DNA of 64,000 bases from Rubneribacter badeniensis (GTDB lineage: Bacteria > Actinomycetota > Coriobacteriia > Coriobacteriales > Eggerthellaceae), in assembly GCF_002899695.1 (NCBI RefSeq), contig NZ_PPEL01000004.1:1-64000 (forward strand), read 5' to 3'. A program made the translations under genes and the position numbers. Position 1 is the stretch's first letter, and each line of letters opens with the position of its first letter. Under the pieces are notes generated by a model, which did not search any database, had not been told where the DNA came from, and saw only the letters and a list, made by a program, of their open reading frames with translations. This document shows, piece by piece, positions 18,449-27,369 of this stretch.

Positions 18449-19462
18449 ATGAAGGACATCCATGGTCGCACCATCGACTATCTGCGCATATCGCTGACGG
18501 ATCGCTGCAACTTCCGCTGCATCTACTGCATGCCGGAGGAGGGCGTCTGCCAGCTTTCGCACGACGACATCCTGCGCATCGAGGAGATCGCGCGCGTCGT
18601 GCGCGTGGCGGCGGGCCTCGGCGTCAGGAGCGTGCGCCTCACCGGCGGCGAGCCGCTTGTGCGCAAAGGGGTCGCTGACCTCGTGCGCGAGATCGCGCGT
18701 ACGCCCGGCATCGAGAACGTGTCGATGACCACGAACGGCGTGCTGCTGCCGAAGATGGCCGATGAGCTCAAGCGGGCCGGCCTCTCGCGCGTGAACATCT
18801 CGCTCGACACGCTCGACCCGGTGCAGTTCAGGCAGATCACGCGCCGCGGGGAGCTGCGCCAGACGCTCGACGGCATCGAGGCGGCGCTTGCGGCGGGCTT
18901 CGACCCGGTGAAGGTCAACGCCGTCGTCGTGCGCAGCCTGGATCAGGACTGCCTTGCGTTCGCGCGGATGTCCGTCGATCGGCCGCTGCACGTGCGCTTC
19001 ATCGAGTACATGCCGGTGGGGGAGAGCTCCGGCGGCTGCGGCTGCGGTTGGGGGTCCGAGGACGTCGTGCCGAGCGAGGAGCTGTTCGAGGCCATCAACG
19101 AGCACGCCCGCGCCGAGGGCATGGACGGGCTCGTGCCCGCCGGCGACGACCGTCCGCTCGGATGGGGTCCGGCGCGCTATTTCGAGTTCCCCGGCGCGCA
19201 GGGCACGGTGGGCTTCATCAGCCCGCTGTCGCGCCACTTCTGCGGCGAGTGCAATCGCGTGCGCCTCACGGCCGACGGCAAGCTGCGCCCGTGCTTGTTC
19301 TCCGACGACGAGTACGACGTGCGCGCGGCGCTGCGCGGGCAGATGGGCGCGGACGTCGACGGGGCCGTGCGCGCCGTGTTCGCCGCCGCCTTGGGAGCCA
19401 AGCCCGACGAGCATCACGACAAGGTGGGCACCGAGCGCGGCATGTCGCAGATCGGAGGCTAG
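18449..19462 (+). CDS. moaA: GTP 3',8-cyclase MoaA (molybdenum cofactor synthesis)
   Basis: This radical SAM enzyme, acting with MoaC, converts GTP towards cyclic pyranopterin monophosphate, the first step of Moco synthesis. The N-terminal cluster motif CNFRCIYC is at about residues 20-27. The C-terminal second cluster is CGECNRVR with a later C in LRPCLF. The end, GMSQIGG, has the functional GG terminus. At 337 residues it is normal in length. ATG 18449 follows GGGAG and was chosen over the longer open frame from 18365. TATTAT at 18415-18420 may be the -10. A GCGCGW-type insert (SSGGCGCGWG) near residue 195 is unusual. Confidence 0.96.
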   Translation: MKDIHGRTIDYLRISLTDRCNFRCIYCMPEEGVCQLSHDDILRIEEIARVVRVAAGLGVRSVRLTGGEPLVRKGVADLVREIARTPGIENVSMTTNGVLLPKMADELKRAGLSRVNISLDTLDPVQFRQITRRGELRQTLDGIEAALAAGFDPVKVNAVVVRSLDQDCLAFARMSVDRPLHVRFIEYMPVGESSGGCGCGWGSEDVVPSEELFEAINEHARAEGMDGLVPAGDDRPLGWGPARYFEFPGAQGTVGFISPLSRHFCGECNRVRLTADGKLRPCLFSDDEYDVRAALRGQMGADVDGAVRAVFAAALGAKPDEHHDKVGTERGMSQIGG

Positions 19463-19508
19463 GGAGGTTCCACCGGTCTGACGACCTGCGGAACCGGCCG
19501 ACGCTGCG

Positions 19509-19557
19509 GTCGTCTGCGGCACCCGATCTCGCGGCGATCTCGGGCACCGCAGACGAC
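19509..19557. other. Inverted repeat between moaA and moaC
   Basis: GTCGTCTGCGG (19509-19519) pairs with CCGCAGACGAC (19547-19557), and CCCGA/TCGGG can pair inside it. It sits 47 bp after moaA. No T tract follows, so it is more likely a processing or attenuation hairpin than a terminator. Confidence 0.5.
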
Positions 19558-19669
19558 CTCGCTGACTGACTACGCCAACCTGTGCGTCTGTTGCAACCTG
19601 TTGTATGATCTTCGGCATGTGCATGTTTTCCATCGGCCCGGAAGGCCGTCGTTCGAAAGGAAGGGCCCT

Positions 19670-20167
19670 ATGACCGACCGGCAGCTCACCCATATCGACG
19701 AGAAGGGCGACGTCCGCATGGTGGACGTGTCGCAGAAAGCCGACACGGAGCGCGTCGCCGTGGCCGAGGGGTTCATCTCCATGAGGCCCGAGACGCTCGC
19801 GCTCATCGTCGAGGGCGCCGCCGCGAAGGGCGACGTGCTGGCCTGCGCGCGCGTGGCCGGCGTCATGGCGGCCAAGCGGACGAGCGACCTCATCCCCATG
19901 TGCCATCCCCTCAACATCACGAAGGCGAAGGTGGACTGCGAGCCGGTGGCCGAGGGTGTCCGCGCCGATGGCCGCGTGGGCATCCACGTTACCGTGACCT
20001 GCGGCGTCACCGGCAAGACGGGCATCGAGATGGAGGCGCTCACCGCCGCGAGCGTGGCGTGCCTCACCGTCTACGACATGTGCAAGGCCGTCGATCGCGG
20101 CATGGAGATCACCGACGTGCGCCTGCTCAAGAAAGACGGCGGCAAAACCGGCCTTTGGGAGCGGTAG
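19670..20167 (+). CDS. moaC: Cyclic pyranopterin monophosphate synthase MoaC
   Basis: This 165-residue protein takes the MoaA product to cyclic pyranopterin monophosphate. Family motifs are clear: [29 protein letters not shown] and [13 protein letters not shown], with catalytic Lys and Asp in the last. ATG 19670 is preceded by AAGGAAGGG. TATGAT at 19604-19609 may be a promoter -10, so it may be transcribed separately from moaA. No other moa genes are in the window. Confidence 0.96.
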   Translation: MTDRQLTHIDEKGDVRMVDVSQKADTERVAVAEGFISMRPETLALIVEGAAAKGDVLACARVAGVMAAKRTSDLIPMCHPLNITKAKVDCEPVAEGVRADGRVGIHVTVTCGVTGKTGIEMEALTAASVACLTVYDMCKAVDRGMEITDVRLLKKDGGKTGLWER

Positions 20168-20213
20168 CTGCCGCGTCCGTGCCGCGCATTGGCTTGCGGA
20201 AGGGGGGGGGAGG

Positions 20214-23069
20214 CTATCGGCGTTCGCCGCCCTCTCGTGCGTCGTGGCCTCTGAGGCGGTCGCGAGCTTTCCACTTGGGTTCGTAGCGGGCTTCCTGGGC
20301 TTGCTCGGACTGCCGGCATGGATCCTTTGCAGAGGCTTTCGCGCGCAGGAGCACCTGCTCGTCTTCATCCGGCCCGTCTTTGATGAAGCTGCGAGTGGCG
20401 CAGAGGGCGGCGCCGGCTATGGCCGCTATGCCGACTATGGCGCTTCCGGCAAAAGGATCCCCTGTTTGGGCCAACGCACCCGCTCGCATGGCGGGGTCTG
20501 GCTCGTCGGCTTCGGGTGCGAAAGAATCCGGATCCGACTCGGGGCCGGGGCCGGGATCGGGCGTGGAGCCGGGGCCGGGATCGGGATCGGCGGTTGCTGC
20601 AGCCACGATCAGTTCGAACGAAGGGCGTTGAGCGTATCCGGCGGCGTACGTCACCGTATGGGCGCCTTCGGTTGTGGGCGTGAATCGATAGACCTTTGCG
20701 GCATCTGCCCCTTCGCCCGTCTCCGATCTTTCGATCTTCGCCGACGCTCCGTCAGGGCCGACGACCGACGGGATGCCTTGCAGATGTCGTCCGCTCGCGT
20801 CTTCGAACAAGAGAGGGGGAATGACGTATACCTCGCTTACGGTTGCCGATCCGACGGCGTCTGCGCTTGGAGGCTCAACCACGCCCGAGACGGGGGCCGA
20901 TGCCACGTACAGGTCGGCGGCCTGCGCGGCCGTCGCCACACCCGGCGTCAGCTTTGCGAACGCGATCTTTCCCACCATGGGCTTTTCCATCTCGCCGTCG
21001 GAGTTGACGTCGGCCCCCACGAACCAGCGTGTGGCGGCGGCGGTGGGAGCGGGAATGGCCCCGGCGTTATCCAACGTCGATACGAGATTGCCGTTCAAAT
21101 AGTAGCTCATGGTGACGCCGTCGTAGGTGGTGAGCACATGCGTCCAGGCGTTCAGCGGCACGGTGGCTTCGGTGCGCTGGTAGCCCGATCCCGTGTTGAT
21201 GTAATGCTGCAGTTGGGGCGCGTAATAGCTGAGATCCTGCCCAGCGACCTGGGCGCTGGAGAATAAGTCGAAGTACTCATTTGTCGGATTCGCCGTGAAC
21301 TGGAACAGAACCTCGATCGTCTCGGACTGCGCGATGGCGGCATAATCCTCTGCGGCGAAGTCGTAACCAACGGCCGACGATCCGTCGAACACGGCCACGG
21401 GCACGCCGAACGTGTCGCTCTCGTAGGCCAGAGAGCCAACGGGGATGGCGTTGTGGGGTGCTGACGAGGCGTCTGCATGGCTTCCCGCTGAGAAGTCGAC
21501 GGACAGCAGCGGATCACCTAAGGGGATTGCGACGCGGGCAGACGTGCGGAAGGAGGTCTCGCCGACAAGTGTCTCTTTTTCGAAGGGGTTCGCTGCGAAC
21601 ACGCGCAACGTGTACGTCGTCTCCTCTGCGAGGGCGGCACCGAACAAGGGGCGTTCGAATATTTCCGACCGGTTGGATTCGGCCTTGTAGTAGTCGGACA
21701 TGAAGCGGGCATCGTAGACGATATCGCCGGGCGAGCCCTCTTCGCTCACTTCTGCTCGGTAGGAGATGACGATGTCGCTCTCAAGCCCCGAGGTGTCAGG
21801 AGCCACGCGGGAGGCCGTCACGCTGAACGACGCGCCACCTGCCGTGATAGATTCTTCGGGAACCGTCACCGCAGCGCCTTCGGCCACGAGTGGCGGCTTG
21901 CTGCGTTCGGCCATTCCGGCATGCGTGTAGCGAAAACCGGTCACTCCTTTCGAGGGCTCGATGATCCAAGGTTCCCCCAGGGCGCGGCCGCTGCGGAAAT
22001 CCAGACGATACACCGACACCGCGTGCGTTTCCGGGTCGATCTCCACGAGCTCGCACTGGTTTGCGTCCTGTCCGGCGCTTGGATGGCCGTTCGCATCCCC
22101 ATCCTCGTCGTATCCGCCGTCTGCCATCCAGAAGTTGTTCGCGAACGTGGCGGTTTGGATGAGCGTGAAGCCGCCGTCTTGGTAGATGGAGCGTGGGTCG
22201 GCCATGGGGATATGCGTATGGCCCGAAAAATGGATGATCTGCGGATATTTCTCGCACAAAGAGCGATAGAACGTGCCGGACTGCTCTGTGTTCGCGTTCT
22301 CGTCGAACTGACCGTCCCAGCTATTCGAGCCCGAGTGCCATACGGTGTTCGGAAAGGGATGGTGCGTGAGCAGGAAAATGGGCTTGTTTGGATCCTCTGT
22401 CGCCGCTTTCGCGCAGCGTTCGAGAATCCAGTCGCGCTTTCCTCCGTACCAGCTGTTGTCGTATCCACCAGGCTCGGGCGAGACTGCCAGAACATGGTAT
22501 CCACCCACAACAAAGTCGGCATCTATCTGGCCTTCGTTTGCTCCACCTGGAGTCTGGAACGAGTCTGCCACGCTCAGCCCTGAGGAAAGGAACGACCGAA
22601 ACGCGTCTTGGGCCTTTTGCTTGTTGCCGCCCCAATTGTAGTATTCGTGGTTTCCCATGACGATCCCTACCGGCTTACGTACGTTGGCGTTGAGCAGCTG
22701 CGCGAGCTCGTCGTACTGGTCGGGGCGTCCGGCATCGGCTGAGTCGCCTACGAAGAAGTGCGCGTTGATGTCGGGCGCCATTGCGTATATGGCCGAGAAT
22801 GCGGTGGGGATCTTATCTCGGTAGTTGTTGTTTTGGTCCGCCCCCACATGGGTGTCGCTGTGCACGGTGAAGCGGATCTTGTCTCCCGTGAGGGAGGGCC
22901 AGTGCGGATCTTCCGGTTTTGTGAATGCCGCTTCGGCCTCTCGTTCGGGGAAGACGAGCATTCCGCTGACCGCCGTCACGCCTGCAACGGCGGCCATCTT
23001 GATGAAATCGCGGCGTGACACACCGAATGTGTTGCGGCTGTAGGCAGAAGCGAGTTGTCGAGTGTCCAT
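20214..23069 (-). CDS. Tat-exported, wall-anchored calcineurin-like metallophosphoesterase
   Basis: This is a 951-residue exported phosphoesterase. A twin-arginine signal, VSRRDFIKMAAVAGVTAVSG, lies in residues 18-40. Metal-binding motifs follow: SDTHVG, GDSADAG, GNHEYYNWGG, THHPFP and SGHTHIPM, the full calcineurin-like set. A fibronectin-like stretch and a LamG/concanavalin-like domain (residues ~500-700) come next. LAQTGDP then precedes a hydrophobic span, a sortase signal of LAxTG type. The tail after the span is unusually long (~60 basic residues). A run of nine G lies immediately past the stop (20202-20210). The substrate is unknown; extracellular phosphoesters are likely. Confidence 0.9.
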   Translation of the reverse strand: MDTRQLASAYSRNTFGVSRRDFIKMAAVAGVTAVSGMLVFPEREAEAAFTKPEDPHWPSLTGDKIRFTVHSDTHVGADQNNNYRDKIPTAFSAIYAMAPDINAHFFVGDSADAGRPDQYDELAQLLNANVRKPVGIVMGNHEYYNWGGNKQKAQDAFRSFLSSGLSVADSFQTPGGANEGQIDADFVVGGYHVLAVSPEPGGYDNSWYGGKRDWILERCAKAATEDPNKPIFLLTHHPFPNTVWHSGSNSWDGQFDENANTEQSGTFYRSLCEKYPQIIHFSGHTHIPMADPRSIYQDGGFTLIQTATFANNFWMADGGYDEDGDANGHPSAGQDANQCELVEIDPETHAVSVYRLDFRSGRALGEPWIIEPSKGVTGFRYTHAGMAERSKPPLVAEGAAVTVPEESITAGGASFSVTASRVAPDTSGLESDIVISYRAEVSEEGSPGDIVYDARFMSDYYKAESNRSEIFERPLFGAALAEETTYTLRVFAANPFEKETLVGETSFRTSARVAIPLGDPLLSVDFSAGSHADASSAPHNAIPVGSLAYESDTFGVPVAVFDGSSAVGYDFAAEDYAAIAQSETIEVLFQFTANPTNEYFDLFSSAQVAGQDLSYYAPQLQHYINTGSGYQRTEATVPLNAWTHVLTTYDGVTMSYYLNGNLVSTLDNAGAIPAPTAAATRWFVGADVNSDGEMEKPMVGKIAFAKLTPGVATAAQAADLYVASAPVSGVVEPPSADAVGSATVSEVYVIPPLLFEDASGRHLQGIPSVVGPDGASAKIERSETGEGADAAKVYRFTPTTEGAHTVTYAAGYAQRPSFELIVAAATADPDPGPGSTPDPGPGPESDPDSFAPEADEPDPAMRAGALAQTGDPFAGSAIVGIAAIAGAALCATRSFIKDGPDEDEQVLLRAKASAKDPCRQSEQAQEARYEPKWKARDRLRGHDAREGGERR

Positions 23070-23353
23070 GGTGTCCTTTCTGCTGACGACGGGGTTGGTG
23101 CCTCTTGAGCGTGACAGCGTGTCTCATTGTAGGCGCGCGACGTAAAGACCGTGCAAGGGGCGGGTCGTGCCAAGGAAAGAATCGTGTAAGGTTTTGCTTC
23201 GGTCGCCGTCCGGCATCTCTGTTGCCTGTAGCCCGAAAAAAAGTTCTTCTCTCCAGCGTTTCATGCGGAAGATCCCGCGTCCTTTGCTCTCGAGCCTCCC
23301 GCTGCTTTCGCGCGTTCGCTATACTGGGCGAAAACGCGAAAGGAGAGTGCGTC

Positions 23354-24538
23354 ATGCTGCATGCGGTCGAGGTCAAACCCGACGTGTACTGGGTCGGCGG
23401 TGTGGATTGGAACGAGCGGAACTTCCACGGCTACACGACGGACAGGGGGTCCACCTACAACGCCTACCTCATCATGGACGAGCACCCCACGCTCGTCGAC
23501 ACGTGCAAGTCCGAGTTCGCCGACGAGCTGATCGAGCGGGTGCGCGAGGTGGTTGATCCCGCGCGCATCGAATACATCGTCGCGAACCACGTGGAGCAGG
23601 ATCATTCCGGCGCGCTGCCCGCCGTGTGCGCCCTCGCGCCGAACGCGCGCGTCGTGGCCAGCGCTCCGTACGGCGTGAGCGGCCTGACCGCACACTACGG
23701 CGACCGCAGCTATCTGCCGGTGAAGACGGGCGACACGCTTTGCATCGGCAAGCGCACGCTTGCGTTCACCCAGACGGTCATGGTGCACTGGCCGGACAAC
23801 ATGGTCACGTATTCCGACGCCGACCGCATCCTGTTCAGCAACGACGCGTTCGGCCAGCATTTCGCCTCGTCGAAGCATTTCGACGACGAGGTGGGCCTGC
23901 CCGAGGTGCTGGCCCAGGCGAAGAAGTACTACGCGAACATCGTCATGCCCTACTCGCGCCATGTGGAGCGCGCGCTCGACGCGCTGTCCGGTCTGGACGT
24001 CGACATGATCGCGCCGAGCCACGGGGTGATCTGGCGCAGCCACGTCGACGAGATCGTGCGCACGTACGGACGCTGGAGCTCGCTTGCGCCCGACGACTTC
24101 GCCATCGTCGTGTACGACTCCATGTGGCACACCACCGAGGCCATGGCGCGCCAAATCCTCGAGGCGTTCATCGAGTGCGGCGTGCCCGCGCGCCTGTTCG
24201 ACCTCAAGGCGAACCACATCTCCGACATCATGACGGAGGCGCTGACGGCGAAGTACGTGGCGGTGGGCTCGCCCACGCTCAACAACGGCATGCTGCCCAC
24301 GGTGGCGGCGTTCCTCTGCTATCTCAAGGGCCTCTCTCCGAAGGGCGGCTGGGAGGGTCGCGTGGGCATTCCGTTCGGCTCGTACGGCTGGGGGCCGAAC
24401 GGTCCGGAGGAGGTCGCCGCAGCGCTCGAGGGCTGCGGGTTCGACCTGGCGCTCGGCACGCTCGCGCATCAATGGACCGAGGACGAGGAGCACTTGGCGC
24501 AGCTGCACGAGACGGTGAAGGCAGGAGTGCGGGCGTAG
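23354..24538 (+). CDS. fprA: A-type flavodiiron protein (FprA-like oxygen/NO reductase)
   Basis: This 394-residue protein has an N-terminal metallo-beta-lactamase diiron domain. Its ligands are seen in NHVEQDHSGALP (HxExDH), a later HWPDNM and APSHGVIW. A C-terminal flavodoxin domain binds FMN (IVVYDSMWHTTEAMARQI). It reduces O2 to water and/or NO to N2O in the cytoplasm, protecting anaerobes. ATG 23354 follows AAAGGAGAG. TATACT at 23320-23325 is a plausible -10. The longer open frame from 23105 is not supported by similarity. Confidence 0.94.
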   Translation: MLHAVEVKPDVYWVGGVDWNERNFHGYTTDRGSTYNAYLIMDEHPTLVDTCKSEFADELIERVREVVDPARIEYIVANHVEQDHSGALPAVCALAPNARVVASAPYGVSGLTAHYGDRSYLPVKTGDTLCIGKRTLAFTQTVMVHWPDNMVTYSDADRILFSNDAFGQHFASSKHFDDEVGLPEVLAQAKKYYANIVMPYSRHVERALDALSGLDVDMIAPSHGVIWRSHVDEIVRTYGRWSSLAPDDFAIVVYDSMWHTTEAMARQILEAFIECGVPARLFDLKANHISDIMTEALTAKYVAVGSPTLNNGMLPTVAAFLCYLKGLSPKGGWEGRVGIPFGSYGWGPNGPEEVAAALEGCGFDLALGTLAHQWTEDEEHLAQLHETVKAGVRA

Positions 24539-24586
24539 GCGGCAAGAAGGCAGGGGAGCGAGGCGGCTGAGGAGAAAGAGGCCGAC

Positions 24587-25504
24587 ATGTCCATCCGCGA
24601 AGGAAAGGTCCTGCTCATCGCGAATCCCGCTGCCCAGAACGGCGCGGGAGCCGCCGCGGCCGACCGCGCGGCGACGCTCTTGCGCGCGGCGCTCGGGCCG
24701 GATGCGGTGGTGCTCGCGAAGACGGCGGGGCCGCGGCACGCCTCCGAGATCGCCGAGCGGGCCGAAGGGTGCGCGACCGTGCTCGCGCTCGGCGGCGACG
24801 GCATCATCCACGAGGCGGCGTCGGGCCTCATGCGGCGTCCTGCCAACGCGCGTCCGGTCTTCGGCATCGTGCCGGCAGGGTCGGGCAACGACTATGCGCG
24901 CACGCTCGGCATGTCGCGCAAGGTGGACGAGGCGTGCGAGCAGCTGCTGGCGGCCGAGCCGCACGCAGTCGATCTCGGGCGGGTGAACGGCCATTGGTTC
25001 GTGGAGACGCTTTCGTTCGGCCTCGACGCCGCCATCGCGCTCGACACGGTGGAGCGCCGCAAGCGCACGGGCCGAACCGGCGCCGTCCTCTATGCGGAGG
25101 CCGGCGTCGACCAGCTGCTCCACCACCTCGACGCGCGGCGCTACACGGCGTCGTTCGACGGCGGCGAGCCGACGAGCGGGGAGTCCATCACGTTCGCCGT
25201 GCAGGTCGGCCCCTCTTATGGCGGCGGCTTCAAGATCTGTCCCGATGCGCGCATCGACGACGGGTTGCTCGACGTCTGCATCGCCCATCCTCCCATCGGT
25301 GTGGCGGGCGCGGCGTTCGTCTTCGCGTTGGCGAAGAGCGGAAGGCACACGCGATTCAGGCAGATGGAGCTTCGCCGTGCCTCCTCGCTATGCGTGCGTT
25401 TCGACGCCCCCGTTCCCGCTCAGATAGACGGCGAGCCGCTGGAGGCCGAAGCCTACGTCATCGACGCCGTCCCCCAAGCCCTTGACGTTCTGATGCCTGC
25501 CTAA
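24587..25504 (+). CDS. Diacylglycerol kinase-family (YegS/DgkB-like) lipid kinase
   Basis: This 305-residue protein belongs to the DAGK catalytic family. It has the N-terminal LLIANPAAQNGAG, the glycine-rich ALGGDGIIHEA loop and FGIVPAGSGNDYARTLGM, all hallmark nucleotide-binding motifs. The C-terminal half has FAVQVGPSYGGGFKICPDA and the ending QIDGEPL. It probably phosphorylates diacylglycerol or another lipid at the membrane. It is 48 bp after the flavodiiron gene, with AGGAGAAAGAGG before ATG 24587. Confidence 0.92.
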   Translation: MSIREGKVLLIANPAAQNGAGAAAADRAATLLRAALGPDAVVLAKTAGPRHASEIAERAEGCATVLALGGDGIIHEAASGLMRRPANARPVFGIVPAGSGNDYARTLGMSRKVDEACEQLLAAEPHAVDLGRVNGHWFVETLSFGLDAAIALDTVERRKRTGRTGAVLYAEAGVDQLLHHLDARRYTASFDGGEPTSGESITFAVQVGPSYGGGFKICPDARIDDGLLDVCIAHPPIGVAGAAFVFALAKSGRHTRFRQMELRRASSLCVRFDAPVPAQIDGEPLEAEAYVIDAVPQALDVLMPA

Positions 25505-25545
25505 CTCCGTCCGCAGACGCATCCGCTTGCGTTCGCCAATCGCTT

Positions 25546-26769
25546 TCAGGCGAGGTGCCCGCCTGTCGAATCGGTCAGCCAATCCAACGCGTTGACCTGC
25601 CATATCCCCTCATGGGAGCGCGGGCTGACGTCATCGAGCGTGATGAGGAGTTTGGGTTGGTTGTCACGCAGGGCCTGTAGGGGCGCCAGTTCCCGCGCGA
25701 GGGTGCCGGCATCGGCGACCGTTTCTGCCACTTGATAGTACGCTCTGCCCTCGGGGCCTTCCGTTACGAAATCTATCTCGGCTTCGCCGATGCGGCCTAT
25801 GCAGACGGAGCTCTCCCGGCGCATCAGCTCCAGATACACGACGTTCTCGAGGACGCGCCCGGTGTCGCGCAGCTGCCCGGAGAGCGCCATCCTCCGCAAC
25901 CCCATATCGACGGCGTAGTACTTCTCGTGCAGTTTGAGCAGCCGTTTCCCCCGGATGTCGTAGCGTTTCACCGGGTAGAAGATATAGCTGTTGACAAGCC
26001 CCGACAGGTATTCCGCCACCGTGTTGGGCGCTATGCGAAGCCCTTGGGAGGTCATGGCGTCGCTGATGCGCTTTGCCGACGCGAGGTTTCCCACGTTGTC
26101 GAACATGAAGGAGGCGAGGGCGTCAAGCGCCAGCGAGTTGGCGATGTTGAGCCGCTGCGCCACGTCTTTGAACAGGACGGTGCTCAGTATCCCTTCGAGG
26201 TAGTCATGGAGGGAGAGATCGTCGGAGGCGAAATCGAAGGTGGCGGGGAAGGCCCCGTTGCGGATGTAGCGGTCGTAGAGGCGCTGCGGAGAGAGCGCCT
26301 CCTTCGCCTGGGCAGAGGCGGTGCGGTACTCCGAGAAGGAAAGCGGCGTCATCTTCACCTCCACGTAGCGGCCGGAGAGCAGGGTCGCCAAGGTGCCGCC
26401 GAGCAGAAGGGCGTTCGATCCGGTGAGGTACAGGTCGATGTTCGGTCGCGTGTAGAGGCTGTCGACGGCCTTTTGGAAGTCTGGGGCGTTTTGCACCTCG
26501 TCGATGAACACGTAGTTCATGGCATTGGGTTGCGCGCGCGAGAGCACCTCGTCGTGCAGGGCGCGGTAGTCGATGAGTCGTTCGTTCTCAAGTTGCTCCA
26601 AATTGATGGTGATGATGCGGTTCGGAGGGACGCCCTCCTTCTCCAGCTCGGTGGCGAACAGGCGCAGCAGCGTCGATTTTCCGCAGCGCCGCACGCCGGT
26701 GACTACTTTGATGAGGTCCCGATCCTTCCAGCGGCGCAGCTGCGCGAGGTAATGCGGCCTGTCGATCAT
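25546..26769 (-). CDS. AAA family ATPase with DUF4143 domain (second copy of family)
   Basis: This is a 407-residue AAA_14/DUF4143 protein. Walker A GVRRCGKST is at about residues 25-33, Walker B is YVFIDEVQNAPDF, and LYLTGSN and MTPLSFSEY are typical of the family. The C-terminal nuclease-like motif is altered: EAEIDFVTE is present, but the expected ExK reads YQVAETV. ATG 26769 has GAAGGGAAG upstream. An upstream in-frame ATG (26877) lies inside the repeat array and is less likely. It shares its architecture, but little sequence, with the protein at 351-1634. Confidence 0.9.
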   Translation of the reverse strand: MIDRPHYLAQLRRWKDRDLIKVVTGVRRCGKSTLLRLFATELEKEGVPPNRIITINLEQLENERLIDYRALHDEVLSRAQPNAMNYVFIDEVQNAPDFQKAVDSLYTRPNIDLYLTGSNALLLGGTLATLLSGRYVEVKMTPLSFSEYRTASAQAKEALSPQRLYDRYIRNGAFPATFDFASDDLSLHDYLEGILSTVLFKDVAQRLNIANSLALDALASFMFDNVGNLASAKRISDAMTSQGLRIAPNTVAEYLSGLVNSYIFYPVKRYDIRGKRLLKLHEKYYAVDMGLRRMALSGQLRDTGRVLENVVYLELMRRESSVCIGRIGEAEIDFVTEGPEGRAYYQVAETVADAGTLARELAPLQALRDNQPKLLITLDDVSPRSHEGIWQVNALDWLTDSTGGHLA

Positions 26770-26790
26770 GGGTCTTCCCTTCGGCAGAAA

Positions 26791-26889
26791 CTTTTCATTC
26801 GATTGAAAAGTATAGAAGAAATCGAGAAACTTTTCAATCGAATGAAAAGTTTTGCCAATTACTGGAAAAGATTTCATTTAGTTGAAAAG
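26791..26889. repeat. Array of ~20-bp palindromic repeats upstream of the second DUF4143 gene
   Basis: CTTTTCATTCGATTGAAAAG (26791-26810), CTTTTCAATCGAATGAAAAG (26830-26849), a degenerate TTTT-CCA-ATTAC-TGG-AAAA unit (~26850-26870) and GATTTCATTTAGTTGAAAAG (26870-26889) are each a dyad. They are spaced at about 20-bp steps with one step missing. The first two are exact reverse complements of each other. The array covers the promoter or leader of the gene starting at 26769. It looks like a multi-site operator. Confidence 0.75.
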
Positions 26890-27299
26890 TTTTTGGATCG
26901 GCGCTGCTTCGGGCGAGATGAGATCATGCGATCCGATCGCCCGTCATCTTGTCGTTGCCGGAGCCGGGTTTTTCATCGATCGAAGGAGAGGGCGCTACGG
27001 CTGCGACGAAGTGCGTCTGGGAGGACGCGGGGCTTCGGAATTCCACCTGTCGGAACAAAGATGCGCGGAGGTGGTCGACCACGCCCCTCTGCTTTCTGGG
27101 TTGTGTTTGGCGCGATGCTCCCATTTCCCCGAGGGGCTGCGCAGCTTCGTCGCCCGCTTCGCGCGACCGGAGGAGCCGTGGGTGCCGGCACGGCGTCCGG
27201 CTGCGGTGGACGGAAAGCGAACAAGCGAAGCGGCTTTCTCGCCATGCGACGGTTAGCGCGACGGCGCAGGGGATGCCCTGCCGAGCACGTTCGGCGAAA
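26890..27299. other. Spacer with no supported gene
   Basis: These 410 bp lie between the repeat array of the DUF4143 gene and the terminator of the serA-like gene. Short open frames exist in several frames, but none has both a ribosome-binding site and recognisable composition. I see nothing else in it. Confidence 0.5.
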
Positions 27300-27342
27300 A
27301 ACGAGAAAAACGAAGGCCGACGCCTTCGGGGCGTCGGCCTTC
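27300..27342 (-). terminator. Rho-independent terminator of the serA-like gene
   Basis: GAAGGCCGACGCC (27312-27324) pairs with GGCGTCGGCCTTC (27330-27342), a 13-bp GC-rich stem. On the - strand the stem is followed by GTTTTTCTCGTTTTT. It lies 28 bp past the serA-like stop. Confidence 0.92.
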
Positions 27343-27369
27343 GAGCGGTTGCGCAACGACGGGAAGCCG

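Noticed and set aside
19509-19557. Moco riboswitch before moaC
   Set aside because: It is a simple inverted repeat without the multi-branched structure expected, and it lies after moaA rather than before it.
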